From NCBI RefSeq assembly GCF_020736845.1, contig NZ_JAFFQR010000112.1, forward strand, positions 124,001 through 188,000: a stretch of 64,000 nt of DNA. Reading direction: 5' to 3'. The DNA is from Paenibacillus farraposensis (GTDB lineage: Bacteria; Bacillota; Bacilli; Paenibacillales; Paenibacillaceae). The notes under the pieces were generated by a model. The model ran no database searches. It saw only the letters and a list, made by a program, of their open reading frames with translations, and was not told the DNA's origin. The translations under genes and the position numbers were made by a program. How positions within the stretch are numbered: the first letter of the stretch is position 1; each line of letters opens with the position of its first letter. Shown one piece after another: positions 8,744 through 17,777 of this stretch.

Positions 8744-9377
8744 GATGGTCCTCCCCGTCTGATTCGGTGATGCCGGATTCGATCATTCCGGCTTCTGTAT
8801 ACACTTCGGCGCCTGACAAAGCATCCGCAGTAAATTGATAGATGGATAACGCCGTTTCGCCATAGACTGTTTTTTTGACCTGCTCGAACGGCCCGAAGCT
8901 TTCCGGATAGGTATGGCCGGATTCATATTCCAGCACGATGACAGCACCTGAACGAAGCAAGTTCAATTCAGCCATACGGCTCATCAATTCATCTCCGTGT
9001 TTGAGACGATAGGGCGGGTCGAGAAAAACAGCATCAAAAAAAACGCCACGTTTGGCGAGCGCCTTGAGCGCTCTTCCGGCATCGTTGCGGAACACTTCAG
9101 CTTGTTCTGCCAAGCCGGTTTTTCGCAAATTTTCTTTAATGACATCAATGCTTTTCGATTCCATATCAATAAAAACAGCCTTGTCCATCCCCCGGCTAAG
9201 CGCCTCTATGCCCAGGCCACCGCTGCCAGCGAACAGATCAAGTGCGACTCCCCCATCAAAATAAGGACCTATCATGCTAAATAGCGCTTCCTTGACCTTA
9301 TCCGTAGTCGGCCGCGTCCCTGTGCCGGGAACTGCCTTTAACGGCCTTCCTTTGGCACTACCCGATACCACTCTCAC
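8736..9377 (-). CDS. rsmD: 16S rRNA (guanine966-N2)-methyltransferase RsmD
   Basis: SAM-dependent methyltransferase that modifies G966 of 16S rRNA during 30S assembly. SAM-binding motif LDLFAGSGGLGIEA (about residues 46-59) and catalytic motif DPPY (120-123) are intact. I prefer the GTG at 9377, which has AGGTGAG 7 nt upstream and gives the typical start MRVVSGSAKGR (213 residues). The GTG at 9389 is itself part of that ribosome site. The last 25 residues are acidic and not family-conserved. First gene of the rsmD-coaD pair. Confidence 0.94.
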   Translation of the reverse strand: MRVVSGSAKGRPLKAVPGTGTRPTTDKVKEALFSMIGPYFDGGVALDLFAGSGGLGIEALSRGMDKAVFIDMESKSIDVIKENLRKTGLAEQAEVFRNDAGRALKALAKRGVFFDAVFLDPPYRLKHGDELMSRMAELNLLRSGAVIVLEYESGHTYPESFGPFEQVKKTVYGETALSIYQFTADALSGAEVYTEAGMIESGITESDGEDHHD

Positions 9378-9423
9378 GCTGAAACTCACCTATTTTCTAT
9401 ATGTGTTCATAACCATATAAAGA

Positions 9424-9642
9424 TTATGTCGTTATCGTACCACAAGCACCGCCGTTTGAAAAACGTAGGATAGGGCAGGTATAAAAAACCGTTACCTGGG
9501 CATCATTAGGATATCGGCATTCAACCAATGTCGTAGACAACCGCGGAGAAGACTTACGTTTCCCCATAAGCTCTTCGTCCGGTTTCTCCTCTCCCATTCG
9601 GGCGCTTCTCTCATGGAGCGCCTGATTTTTTTTGGACATCAT
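9424..9642 (-). CDS. Possible small protein or leader RNA upstream of rsmD
   Basis: An open frame of up to 72 codons ends 47 bp before rsmD; a shorter version starts at ATG 9595. It contains no recognised domain and no clear ribosome site, so I am not sure it is translated. The same stretch holds a hairpin (arms GGCGCT/AGCGCC, 9601-9622) near its 5' end. Bacillus carries a conserved 'ylbH leader' RNA before the orthologous gene, so a cis-acting RNA is an equally good reading. The sequence was not matched to that family. Confidence 0.3.
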   Translation of the reverse strand: MMSKKNQALHERSARMGEEKPDEELMGKRKSSPRLSTTLVECRYPNDAQVTVFYTCPILRFSNGGACGTITT

Positions 9643-9651
9643 TTTTTAGAC

Positions 9652-9680
9652 ATAAAAAAGAAGCTGCCAGGCAGCAGCTT
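9652..9680 (-). terminator. Terminator downstream of the acyltransferase gene
   Basis: Arms AAGCTGC (9661-9667) and GCAGCTT (9674-9680) around a 6-nt loop are followed on the minus strand by six T. It would end the leftward transcript of the acyltransferase before the rsmD unit. The other side also has a T-rich stretch (about 9690), so some two-way activity is possible. Confidence 0.7.
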
Positions 9681-9806
9681 TATGTATTATTTTTTTCTAT
9701 TTTAGAGTGATACTCATTTAAGCAGTTCCTCAGGGGGATCACCCTGATAAAGAATGTAAAAGCCACAGAGGTCACCAGCTTATCCGATGCAGTCTCAAGT
9801 TATGGC

Positions 9807-10925
9807 TTAAGCCATACTTTCCTTGACGGAATCTCCCTGAGGACGCACAGGCTTCATACGGGAAACAAGTTTTTTCCCCAAAAGGATACCAGGCTGCTCA
9901 ATCCACAAGTAGGTAAGCCAGGATAGCCCAGCCGTTAATAGCAGCGTCATCATGAACATCATGATGAGGTTGACGATTGGGGCAAAGGGGAAATTCATTT
10001 GAGTGATCAGACCAAGAACCAGCATATGCGTCAAATACATGCTGTAGCTGAGACGGCCGATCCATGACCATACCCGATTAAGCATCCATCCCGGCTGCCA
10101 GTAATACAAAGCATACGCTCCCAGCAGCAGCCCTCCCCCTATGAGGTAATCCGTCATACCTCCCCAAAGCGCAAATAGTACTGAAACAAGCAGTACTCCT
10201 CCACTGATCCGATCTATACTTTTCCAATGCTGCTCGTTCCTCCAGAGAAAAAACAATATTATACCGAGCGCAAAAACAGGCAATTGATTCGGGAACCATA
10301 AATAAAGATAATGCCCCCACAAGAAATGATCGCTAATCCATGAATATGTAGCAAACCCTTTGTTCAGCGCAAAGCTCAGCACAACTATAATCAAAACAAA
10401 CCAGGCAGCATGCCGAACCGATCGAATCAGCTTACATAATACAGGAACCAACAGATAAAACATGCACTCCACAGCTATGGACCACTCCACACCGATAATA
10501 CTGTTCATCCAGTACGGGTTGAGACCATTCAAAAACAGAATATGAGCTGCGATATTAGCAATCGTGACTGTATCCTGATCCCCCAACCAAAATCGGGGTC
10601 CTGTCCCGTTTACCATTAAATAAATCCCGAGCATAATGTAATACAAAGGAGCAATCCGAAAAAAACGGCGCAGCAGATAAGCCGAAGTTGTTTCTCTCCT
10701 GTCCTGCGAACGCCTGCTCAGAGACAGAAACAGCGTAAAAGCGCTGGCCAGATAAAATAAAGCAACTCCTTTAGCCCCCATATTTAAGCCCTTTTGTATC
10801 CATCCGCTTATTCCGTCCACGTGCTGGCTGACATGCACAAGCAAAACCCCGATAATGGCCAGTGCCCTTAGCGTATCAACAAATTGCAGCTTTTCATGTT
10901 CCATTTCCCCCAAAGCTTTGGGCAT
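9807..10925 (-). CDS. Acyltransferase 3 family membrane protein (OatA/ExoZ-like)
   Basis: Integral membrane O-acyltransferase (372 residues) that would transfer acetyl or other acyl groups to a cell-surface or exported sugar; substrate unknown. Family start region LQFVDTLRALAIIGVLLVHV contains the Arg-Ala-x-Ala...His pattern, with RRFFRIAPLYY near residue 85. About ten hydrophobic segments follow. There is no C-terminal extracytoplasmic SGNH domain as in OatA, so it is a stand-alone transmembrane form. ATG 10925 follows GGAGGG with 5-6 nt spacing. It is a single-gene unit with its own operator-rich promoter and a terminator. Confidence 0.85.
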   Translation of the reverse strand: MPKALGEMEHEKLQFVDTLRALAIIGVLLVHVSQHVDGISGWIQKGLNMGAKGVALFYLASAFTLFLSLSRRSQDRRETTSAYLLRRFFRIAPLYYIMLGIYLMVNGTGPRFWLGDQDTVTIANIAAHILFLNGLNPYWMNSIIGVEWSIAVECMFYLLVPVLCKLIRSVRHAAWFVLIIVVLSFALNKGFATYSWISDHFLWGHYLYLWFPNQLPVFALGIILFFLWRNEQHWKSIDRISGGVLLVSVLFALWGGMTDYLIGGGLLLGAYALYYWQPGWMLNRVWSWIGRLSYSMYLTHMLVLGLITQMNFPFAPIVNLIMMFMMTLLLTAGLSWLTYLWIEQPGILLGKKLVSRMKPVRPQGDSVKESMA

Positions 10926-10951
10926 TGTATCCCTCCATAATTATTCTTTTC

Positions 10952-10997
10952 GATACATTTTGTATCTATAATACACAAAACGTATCATTAAAGTAAA
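10952..10997 (-). promoter_or_regulatory. Promoter with two palindromic operator sites
   Basis: On the minus strand TTTACT (10997-10992), an 18-bp spacer and TATTAT (10973-10968) form a promoter. A perfect palindrome, GATACA-TTT-TGTATC (10952-10966), covers the presumed transcription start. A second imperfect copy (10971-10986, GATACG...GTGTAT on the minus strand) covers the spacer and -10 box. Paired sites of the same half-sequence over a promoter are typical of repressor control. No regulator gene sits beside this gene, so the repressor would be encoded elsewhere. Confidence 0.6.
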
Positions 10998-11009
10998 TAT
11001 ATCCGTATA

Positions 11010-11054
11010 TAAAAAAACATCCTTCAGCCGCATGACATACGGCCAAAAGATGTT
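11010..11054 (-). terminator. Terminator of kimA
   Basis: Arms ACATCTTTTGGCCG and CGGCTGAAGGATGT on the minus strand, with small mismatches, are followed by seven T. It lies 55 bp beyond the kimA stop. Confidence 0.8.
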
Positions 11055-11108
11055 CATTTTGTTAAGCTATATCGGATGTAATGGAGCGTAGACCAATGAC
11101 AGCCCACT

Positions 11109-12926
11109 TTATTTGTTTAAATGAAATGGAACCGTCGTGACGATAATGTCTTTGTAATTGATCAGATAAGCTCTCATCAGCAGACTGGTCTGGTTATGCA
11201 AAATATTTTCCCACCAGTGCTTGGTAATGAATTGCGGAATGAGGACGGTAATGTGATCCTCGTCTGCTTTTTTCCATTCCACCGTGTCGATAAACTTGCG
11301 AAGCGGATTAATGATGCTGCGGTAACGGGATTTGAGCACCACCAGACGTATACCTACATCCCACTCTTCCCATTTCTGCTCCATTTTGCGAATCGCTTCA
11401 TCATCCATTCCAACATATACAGCAACGACATTATCTGATAACGTTTTGGCATAACTGATGGTGTTCATGACGACCCGTGTAATGCCTGCCACCGGGATAA
11501 TAATCGTATTGCCTTTGATCATCGGCTTATCCTTGGTAATGTCAATACGCAGTTGTTCAGCCGTATTTTTATAATGCCTACTGATCTTCATGAAGAAATA
11601 CATCACTACAGGCAAGAAGATGAATATGAACCACACCTGGCTAAACTTGGTAAAAATAAAGATAAGCGTAATCGACAGCGTGGTCAGCATCCCGATTGTG
11701 TTAATGACAAGTTTGACAACCCAGCCAGACGGTTTGAGCCGAATCCAGCGAATCATCATCCCAAGCTGTGAGAGCGTAAACGGGATAAATACCCCTACAG
11801 CATAGAGCGGAATCAGATTTTGTGTTTTCCCGCCAAATATAATGACCAGCAAGGCAGAGAAGATACTTAAAAACAGAATACCGTTGGAATATCCAAGTCG
11901 ATCTCCGCGAACCATGAACATATGCGGCATGTATTTGTCCTTAGCCAGCATAAAAGCAAGTAATGGAAAGGCTGAATAGGCTGTATTCGCCGCCAAAAAC
12001 AAGATGAGTGCCGTCACTCCCTGAATAATGTAATAGATTATTCCACGTCCGAAGGTGGCATTCGCAATTTGCGAGACGACCGTTTCATTCGGATTCGGAC
12101 GAATGCCGTACCAATAAGCCAGCAAACTGATTCCGATAAACATACACCCGAGAATCAAGCCCATCATCATCAATGTGGTTGCCGCATTTTTGGCAGCAGG
12201 CTGGCGAAAATTCGGAATGGCATTCGAGACCGCTTCTACCCCGGTTAGCGCTGAACAACCCGAACTGAATGCCTTCAGCAAAAGGAACAGGCTGACGTTG
12301 GACACCGTAGCTCCAAATTGGGGGGCTGCAGCATGGGCCCCCCCTGTAATGTAATGAATAACACCGCTAATAATCAGAACAAAAATGGCAACAACAAATA
12401 AATAAATCGGTAAAGCCAGCACCGAGGCAGATTCCGTCACCCCGCGCAGGTTCATAATGGTCAAGAAGATAATCATGATCAGTGCAATTGAGATTCGATG
12501 ATCGTGCAACGATGGGAACGCCGATGTAATGGCATCTGTACCCGCAGACGAGCTGACCGCAACGGTCAGAATGTAGTCGACCAACAGCGAGCCGCCTGCA
12601 ATCAAACTCGGGGCTCTGCCCAAATTATCCTGAGCGACGATATAGGCGCCACCACCACCTGGATAGGAAAAAATAGTCTGGCGGTAAGACAGGATCAGAA
12701 TAACCAGCAATCCCAATACCGCGATGGATATAGGTATGGAATACCATAAGGCAGCAAATCCCGCTGTGATCAAAACGAGCAAAATCTGCTCGGTCCCGTA
12801 AGCTACAGAGGACAATGCATCTGATGACAAAATAGCTAACGCCTTGAGCTTGTTTAGCTTCTCCTCTTCAAGAGCCGTCGACTTTCGCGGGCGGCCGATC
12901 AGTATTCTTTTGACTTTACTTAGCAT
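11109..12926 (-). CDS. kimA: High-affinity potassium importer KimA (YdaO), APC family
   Basis: Proton-coupled K+ uptake system (605 residues, Bacillus KimA 607). Twelve membrane segments occupy about residues 30-460, including the APC-type region LSSDALSSVAYGTEQILL near residue 33 and SYRQTIFSYPGGGGAYIVA. A cytoplasmic C-terminal domain of about 145 residues follows, ending in GIRLVVLKSRYRS and ITKHWWENILHNQT. In Bacillus, KimA is inhibited by c-di-AMP and its gene is controlled by a ydaO riboswitch. Here only about 120 bp separate the start from the upstream terminator, and I see no such aptamer. Start ATG 12926 follows AAGGAG. Confidence 0.92.
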   Translation of the reverse strand: MLSKVKRILIGRPRKSTALEEEKLNKLKALAILSSDALSSVAYGTEQILLVLITAGFAALWYSIPISIAVLGLLVILILSYRQTIFSYPGGGGAYIVAQDNLGRAPSLIAGGSLLVDYILTVAVSSSAGTDAITSAFPSLHDHRISIALIMIIFLTIMNLRGVTESASVLALPIYLFVVAIFVLIISGVIHYITGGAHAAAPQFGATVSNVSLFLLLKAFSSGCSALTGVEAVSNAIPNFRQPAAKNAATTLMMMGLILGCMFIGISLLAYWYGIRPNPNETVVSQIANATFGRGIIYYIIQGVTALILFLAANTAYSAFPLLAFMLAKDKYMPHMFMVRGDRLGYSNGILFLSIFSALLVIIFGGKTQNLIPLYAVGVFIPFTLSQLGMMIRWIRLKPSGWVVKLVINTIGMLTTLSITLIFIFTKFSQVWFIFIFLPVVMYFFMKISRHYKNTAEQLRIDITKDKPMIKGNTIIIPVAGITRVVMNTISYAKTLSDNVVAVYVGMDDEAIRKMEQKWEEWDVGIRLVVLKSRYRSIINPLRKFIDTVEWKKADEDHITVLIPQFITKHWWENILHNQTSLLMRAYLINYKDIIVTTVPFHLNK

Positions 12927-13046
12927 TTCGTTTACTCCTTCTTAGATGGGGGTTTTGCACAAGAACTTTGGATCGCATGTTTATTATGTCACCTGCACAT
13001 CAGATTAATGAAACAAATGAACTATTATTTTATACTCCCTCATCCT

Positions 13047-13086
13047 AAAAAAAACAATAAGGAATGTACCCTAAAGTGAGCATTCC
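13047..13086 (-). terminator. Terminator of the AraC regulator gene
   Basis: Arms GGAATG and CATTCC (13081-13086 and 13061-13066) with a 14-nt loop, then TTATTG and eight T on the minus strand. It lies just beyond the regulator gene ending at 13119. Confidence 0.7.
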
Positions 13087-13118
13087 CAAGTAAGAAAGAG
13101 CTTTTCAATAAAATACCC

Positions 13119-13955
13119 TTATGTATACAGTATTTTGAACTTTTCCGGGGTAATTCCTTCAGAACGGCGAAAAGTTGCCACAAAATGACTGGCATCCCGG
13201 AAGCCAACCCGTTCCGAAACTTCCTTGACCGTTAAATTAGGGTACTCTGTCATCATTTCCTTTGCCTTGCGGAGCCGAATCACAATCAGGTAAGCATAAG
13301 AGGTCACACCAAACGCCTGCTTGAACAGTGTATTTAAATGGCGAGCACTTACATTCATCATGACCGCCATATCTCCAAGCCCTATATCCGGACTGGCGTA
13401 ATTTTGCTCCATAAACGCCAGAACAGGTGCCAAGCGCTCCACATTATGCGAAAGGGAAGGCATCGAGCTATATTGTCCATGTTTGCGCAATAGCGTCAAA
13501 AAGCGGTACAGATTGGCTGAAGCATCCAAGCCGGATAAATCCCGTTCACTAACGATGGAATGCAGCATATGCTCCCCAAAGGTGTGCAGCTCGCTATCCC
13601 GGTCCCAATGATACCCGCGCGTATGCTTCAATCCGAGAGCGGTCAATGCTCCAGCGGCGATGGGTCCGTCAAATGTGATGTATAACGTGCGCCATACTCT
13701 TGTCGCCCGTCTGTACATATGGGATTCGCCCGGCAGCAGCAGAACCCCGGACTGCTCGCCCAGAAGGAATGTTCCCTCTTTAAATGTAAATATTCCTTCA
13801 CCGGACACCGTCTGAATCCAGTGAAAGCAGGGATATCCTTTCGGGCGGGACACATCCTCCTGCCTGCTGTTAAGTCCGATGCTTTCAATAAAAAGGGGTA
13901 AAGAATGCTCACGCGTAGTCAGGAAAAATCGCCAATGATGGGGAGTCAAAATCAT
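13119..13955 (-). CDS. AraC family transcriptional regulator
   Basis: Regulator of 278 residues with an N-terminal cupin-like effector domain (about 1-160; HWIQTVSGEGIF...LLPGESHMYRR) and two C-terminal helix-turn-helix motifs (about 180-275; LGDMAVMMNVSARHLNTLFK and VKEVSERVGFRDASHFVATF). The latter segment is the conserved second HTH. It is divergent from the GH42 beta-galactosidase with about 140 bp between starts, so that gene is the likely target and a galactoside the likely inducer; this is inference from position. Confidence 0.9.
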   Translation of the reverse strand: MILTPHHWRFFLTTREHSLPLFIESIGLNSRQEDVSRPKGYPCFHWIQTVSGEGIFTFKEGTFLLGEQSGVLLLPGESHMYRRATRVWRTLYITFDGPIAAGALTALGLKHTRGYHWDRDSELHTFGEHMLHSIVSERDLSGLDASANLYRFLTLLRKHGQYSSMPSLSHNVERLAPVLAFMEQNYASPDIGLGDMAVMMNVSARHLNTLFKQAFGVTSYAYLIVIRLRKAKEMMTEYPNLTVKEVSERVGFRDASHFVATFRRSEGITPEKFKILYT

Positions 13956-14092
13956 AAAAAAACCTCCGGTGCATGCGTGTATGTACTTCCTCTATAGTTC
14001 CATATTGTTATATCCAAATTCATTTTATTATATATAAAAGAAGCTCTCTGTATTATAAGATAGGATTATTCTTATATATAGAGGTGATTCGC

Positions 14093-16120
14093 ATGATAAG
14101 CGACAAACTTCCTAAAGTATTTTATGGTGGAGATTACAATCCCGAACAATGGGACAAGGCCACACATCAGGAGGATTTACGGATGTTCAGGCTGGCAGGG
14201 ATTGATATCGCCACAATCAACGTATTTTCATGGGCCAAAATTCAGCCGGACGAAATCACATATCATTTTGAATGGCTGGATGAACTGATTAACAGCCTTT
14301 ATGAAAACGGTATCTTCGTTTGCCTTGCTACCAGCACTGCGGCCCATCCCGCCTGGATGGCTAAGCGTTATCCGGACATTCTTCGGGTCGATGCAGACGG
14401 ACGCAAGCGGAAATTCGGCGGGCGCCACAATTCCTGCCCGAACAGCCCCACCTATCGCAAATATGCCGAGCATATAGCTGACCGGCTGGCGGAACGATAC
14501 AAGGATCATCCGGCGGTTCTCGTATGGCACGTGTCCAATGAATATGGCGGAGATTGCTATTGCGACAACTGCGCCTCCGCATTCCGGGTGTGGCTCAAGC
14601 AAAAATACGGTACGCTGGATGAACTAAACCGGGTGTGGAATACCTCCTTCTGGGGACACACCTTCTATGACTGGGATGAAATTGTGCCTCCAAACAATCT
14701 GAGCGAGCATTGGGGCGAAAATCACTCCACTTTTCAGGGGATATCCCTCGATTATGCGCGTTTCAATTCAGACGGTATGCTCGATTGCTATTTGCTGGAA
14801 TATAACGCAATCAAAAAGCACATCCCCCATGCTGTGGTAACGACCAATCTGATGGGCTTTTTCAAGCAGCTGGACTACTTCAAATGGGCCAGGCACATGG
14901 ATATTGTGTCTTGGGACAGCTATCCGCAGACCCATACTCCTGTAAGCTACACCGCAATGGCACACGATTTAATGCGCGGTCTAAAGGATGGGCAGCCCTT
15001 CATGCTGATGGAGCAAACACCGAGCCAGCAAAACTGGCAGGCGTATAATTCACTCAAACGGCCTGGCATCATGCGGTTATGGAGCTACCAAGCCGTAGCG
15101 CATGGCGCGGACACAGTCATGTTCTTCCAGCTTCGCCGCTCGATTGGTGCTTGTGAGAAATTTCACGGGGCCGTGATTGAGCATGTCGGACACGAAAACA
15201 CCCGTGTATTTCGCGAGGTGGCACAGCTTGGCAAAGAGCTTGGCGCATTAGGCGACAGATTCCTTGACACAACCGTCGATGCCAAAGTAGCCATTTTATT
15301 TGATTGGGATAATTGGTGGGCACTGGAAAAATCAAGCGGCCCGTCTGTTGCATTGAATTATGTCGATCAGGTGCATAAGTATTATGCTACCCTTTTTCGG
15401 CGTAATGTACAGGTAGATCTGGTTTCCACAGCAACGAATTTCCAGAAATATGATCTCATTATCGCGCCTGTACTCTACATGGTCAAGCCGGGTGTTGCAA
15501 AAAAGCTGGAACAATTCACAGAGCGAGGCGGCACCTTTGTTACCACCTTTTTCAGCGGCATCGTCAATGAAAACGATCTGGTCACAACTGGAGGATATCC
15601 AGGTCATTTGCGTAATCTGCTCGGCATTTGGGTAGAAGAAATTGACGCACTTCTGCCAGAATCACATAATCGTATTATGATGAAAGAAAAAGTAGGCGCA
15701 TTGGATGGGCAATATAAATGCGGCATGCTCTGCGATCTGCTGCACAGCGAAGATGCAGAGGTGCTGGCTGAATACGGGGATGATTTCTACCAGGGTATGC
15801 CTGTGCTGACGCGCAATCGTTGGGGTCAAGGTGAGGCGTGGTATGTCGCCTCAGACCCTGAGGAAGCCTTCATTGACGGCCTGCTCGGCTACATTTGTGA
15901 GGAAAAAGGGATTTCGTCTCTACTGCACGCTCCTGCGGGGGTGGAAGCAACTGTCCGGTCCAAAGACGGAAGATCGTATCTATTCATCCTGAATCATAAC
16001 GCCCAGACACAGCCTATTCATCTGAATCACCATAAAGGAAATGAGCTGCTCAGCGGCCAATTCCTGGAGGGAGATATCTCCATCGAAGGCTACGGCATTC
16101 TTGTGCTGGAGCTATCATAG
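14093..16120 (+). CDS. Beta-galactosidase, glycoside hydrolase family 42
   Basis: Hydrolyses terminal beta-galactosides, in this family often oligosaccharides from plant galactans rather than lactose. The 675-residue protein has the TIM-barrel domain first, with acid/base Glu150 in HVSNEYGG and nucleophile Glu307 in FMLMEQTPS. A zinc-type Cys cluster is visible (Cys115, and CYCDNC at 155-160). The trimerisation and small beta domains follow. No signal peptide, so it acts in the cytoplasm on imported sugar. ATG 14093 follows GAGGTG by 6 nt; the frame is open 40 codons upstream but that stretch is AT-rich promoter DNA. Confidence 0.95.
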   Translation: MISDKLPKVFYGGDYNPEQWDKATHQEDLRMFRLAGIDIATINVFSWAKIQPDEITYHFEWLDELINSLYENGIFVCLATSTAAHPAWMAKRYPDILRVDADGRKRKFGGRHNSCPNSPTYRKYAEHIADRLAERYKDHPAVLVWHVSNEYGGDCYCDNCASAFRVWLKQKYGTLDELNRVWNTSFWGHTFYDWDEIVPPNNLSEHWGENHSTFQGISLDYARFNSDGMLDCYLLEYNAIKKHIPHAVVTTNLMGFFKQLDYFKWARHMDIVSWDSYPQTHTPVSYTAMAHDLMRGLKDGQPFMLMEQTPSQQNWQAYNSLKRPGIMRLWSYQAVAHGADTVMFFQLRRSIGACEKFHGAVIEHVGHENTRVFREVAQLGKELGALGDRFLDTTVDAKVAILFDWDNWWALEKSSGPSVALNYVDQVHKYYATLFRRNVQVDLVSTATNFQKYDLIIAPVLYMVKPGVAKKLEQFTERGGTFVTTFFSGIVNENDLVTTGGYPGHLRNLLGIWVEEIDALLPESHNRIMMKEKVGALDGQYKCGMLCDLLHSEDAEVLAEYGDDFYQGMPVLTRNRWGQGEAWYVASDPEEAFIDGLLGYICEEKGISSLLHAPAGVEATVRSKDGRSYLFILNHNAQTQPIHLNHHKGNELLSGQFLEGDISIEGYGILVLELS

Positions 16121-16309
16121 CAGCACATTACTGACTTATACAGTTCGACTGACTGTATGAGCGCAATCAAGTCGCTAGACAAATGTAATTTGTACAACAG
16201 CCTATTTTTACACAAAGATAGACTGCTGCCCAGGAATTGCAGGACAAATATCCATGCCTCCCCTAGATGAATGGAGTAGTATACAATAAACCATATGGAG
16301 GTGTTTGTA

Positions 16310-16924
16310 TTGGGTCGTCCTCAACTGAAACAAAAAAAAGGCCGTAAAAAAAATGTTTTCATCCGTGCTGTGTTCGAGGATCATTTTCCGAAAAAAAAGG
16401 GCCGTCCGAAACGAAAATCCCTTAGGAAGGACATTATCGTCAAAAAGCAGCTGGTCCGTGTAAATATTACTCCTGACACATTGGAAAGGGCAGAGGACAC
16501 GGTCAAACCTGGCTTCATACAACAATTCGGTTATATTTACAGCCTGAGACCTCAAACCGTTCCGATTGAAGCGGATGTCATGTTGGATACGAACGGTATA
16601 CTTACGTCTGGAATTACTCATGTCCCCGGGACTGCACAGATTACTGTCGCCGACGCAGGGATCTATGAAGTTCACTTTTCTGTGTCAGGTATAGAACCTA
16701 ACCAATTCGCCATCTACATTAATGGCGCTCTGGCAGAAGGAACTATATACGGCTCAGGAGCTGACACGCAGCAGAATACAGGGCAAGCCATCGTTTCTCT
16801 GGCCTGCGGTGATATGCTTACCCTGCGAAATCATAGTTCATCCACTATGGTTATCTTGCAAACATCAGCCGGAGGGGTTCAGGTCAACGTAAACGCTTCT
16901 GTCCTCATTAGAAAATTGATATAG
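16310..16924 (+). CDS. BclA-type C-terminal (TNF-like) domain protein with basic N-terminus
   Basis: Probable spore-surface or exosporium protein. The C-terminal 135 residues match the jelly-roll domain of Bacillus BclA (ITVADAGIYEVHFSVSG, then GSGADTQQNTGQAIV and LTLRNHSS), which forms trimers. The usual collagen-like Gly-X-Y stalk is absent. In its place is a very basic stretch (about residues 1-50, three runs of Lys/Arg such as KKKGRPKRK). Start TTG 16310 follows GGAGGTG by 6 nt; the ATG at 16295 overlaps that site. 204 residues. No neighbour suggests a more exact role. Confidence 0.75.
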   Translation: MGRPQLKQKKGRKKNVFIRAVFEDHFPKKKGRPKRKSLRKDIIVKKQLVRVNITPDTLERAEDTVKPGFIQQFGYIYSLRPQTVPIEADVMLDTNGILTSGITHVPGTAQITVADAGIYEVHFSVSGIEPNQFAIYINGALAEGTIYGSGADTQQNTGQAIVSLACGDMLTLRNHSSSTMVILQTSAGGVQVNVNASVLIRKLI

Positions 16925-16961
16925 TCTGGGGCCTTTGAAAGCCATAGCCTACAAATAAAAT

Positions 16962-16997
16962 GGGTTTATCCCACTCCCGTTTGAGCAGGATAAACCC
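16962..16997. terminator. Strong hairpin between the BclA-like gene and a relic
   Basis: Perfect 10-bp arms GGGTTTATCC and GGATAAACCC with a 16-nt loop. On the minus strand it is followed by ATTTTATTTG, so it would stop leftward transcription of the oxidoreductase relic; on the plus strand there is no T run. Confidence 0.6.
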
Positions 16998-17054
16998 TGG
17001 ATTGCGTAGACCGCCATCATCATGGCAATGAATGATTGTATATCGTCTTACGTT

Positions 17055-17325
17055 TTATAGCACTGATTTTACAGTGTCTTCAACTTGTTTCGGCATCCCT
17101 TTATAGGCACTTTCGTCAAGATGTCCGATACCTCCCAAGAGTAAATGACCAACGGATTCAATTCCAACAAAATCAAAAATTCCCGTATCGGAAGTGATTT
17201 TCAGCGTACAGATCGCGTACAACGACTTCATCGCCTTTTTCCTTCAAAACATTTACAACTGTTTTCAGTATGGGATGATTAAAGCTTTCAGCATTAGAGT
17301 GAGCGTAGACGATAAGGTGTTTCAT
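17055..17325 (-). pseudogene. NAD(P)H oxidoreductase (flavodoxin-like fold), internally deleted
   Basis: Starts well: ATG 17325 behind GGAGGGAAG, giving MKHLIVYAHSNAESFNHPIL, the typical flavin-binding start of YwrO/KefF-type quinone reductases. After about 45 residues the frame ends (TGA at about 17173). In another frame the C-terminus of the same family follows directly (GIESVGHLLLGGIGHLDESA, ending in QVEDTVKSVL and a stop at 17055). Roughly 90 central residues are missing compared with the usual 175-200. I read this as an internal deletion with frameshift; it cannot make an active enzyme. Confidence 0.75.
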
Positions 17326-17340
17326 TTCTTCCCTCCAAAG

Positions 17341-17527
17341 CTGCGCAAAGGCGACCTGCTGTTCTTCAGCGCACGCGGACTGGAGATCGGCCATGTCTAT
17401 CTATGCAGGGAACAATAAATTGCTGCATACATTTCCCAAAGAACGCGGCGTTCATTTTGACACGTTTGACGATAAATGGCAGAAACGTTTCGTAACCGCG
17501 CAGGCTGTTTTAGGACGAACCGGATAG
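17341..17527 (+). pseudogene. NlpC/P60 peptidase C-terminal remnant
   Basis: Encodes the last 60 or so residues of a cell-wall NlpC/P60 endopeptidase: LRKGDLLFF, then GHV/IYAGNNKLLHTF, then KWQKRFVTAQAVLGR. The Asp and the second conserved His region are visible but the catalytic Cys part is gone. A single extra base near 17400 (in TCTATCTATG) shifts the frame; removing it restores GHVIYAGN. The fragment begins almost on top of the promoter side of the oxidoreductase relic, so the two dead genes were probably joined by a deletion. Confidence 0.7.
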
Positions 17528-17777
17528 CCAATAACAGCAGGCTATTCCATGGCCCGTAATAGTCAGGCAGATCCCCCCATGGTGTTCCTTATCGTGCTAC
17601 CCCGCCCCCCCTTACTGGCTGTCCAATCTCATTCATGGTACAAGAAAAGCCAAACGACACAGGAGATTGGTATCCCATTCCCTTCAAATATCATCATGCT
17701 AATGACCCTTGAATTGACCCTATGCTATAATGTGGAAAGTATGGAATGGTTACATGTACAGGAGGATTGGGAGCAGT

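Noticed and set aside
9424..9642. RNase P RNA, 6S RNA or lysine riboswitch
   Set aside because: Compared by eye to remembered conserved cores; no match. Kept only as an uncertain small gene or leader.
12927..13118. ydaO-type riboswitch before kimA
   Set aside because: Looked for because of the Bacillus case; leader too short and conserved aptamer segments absent.
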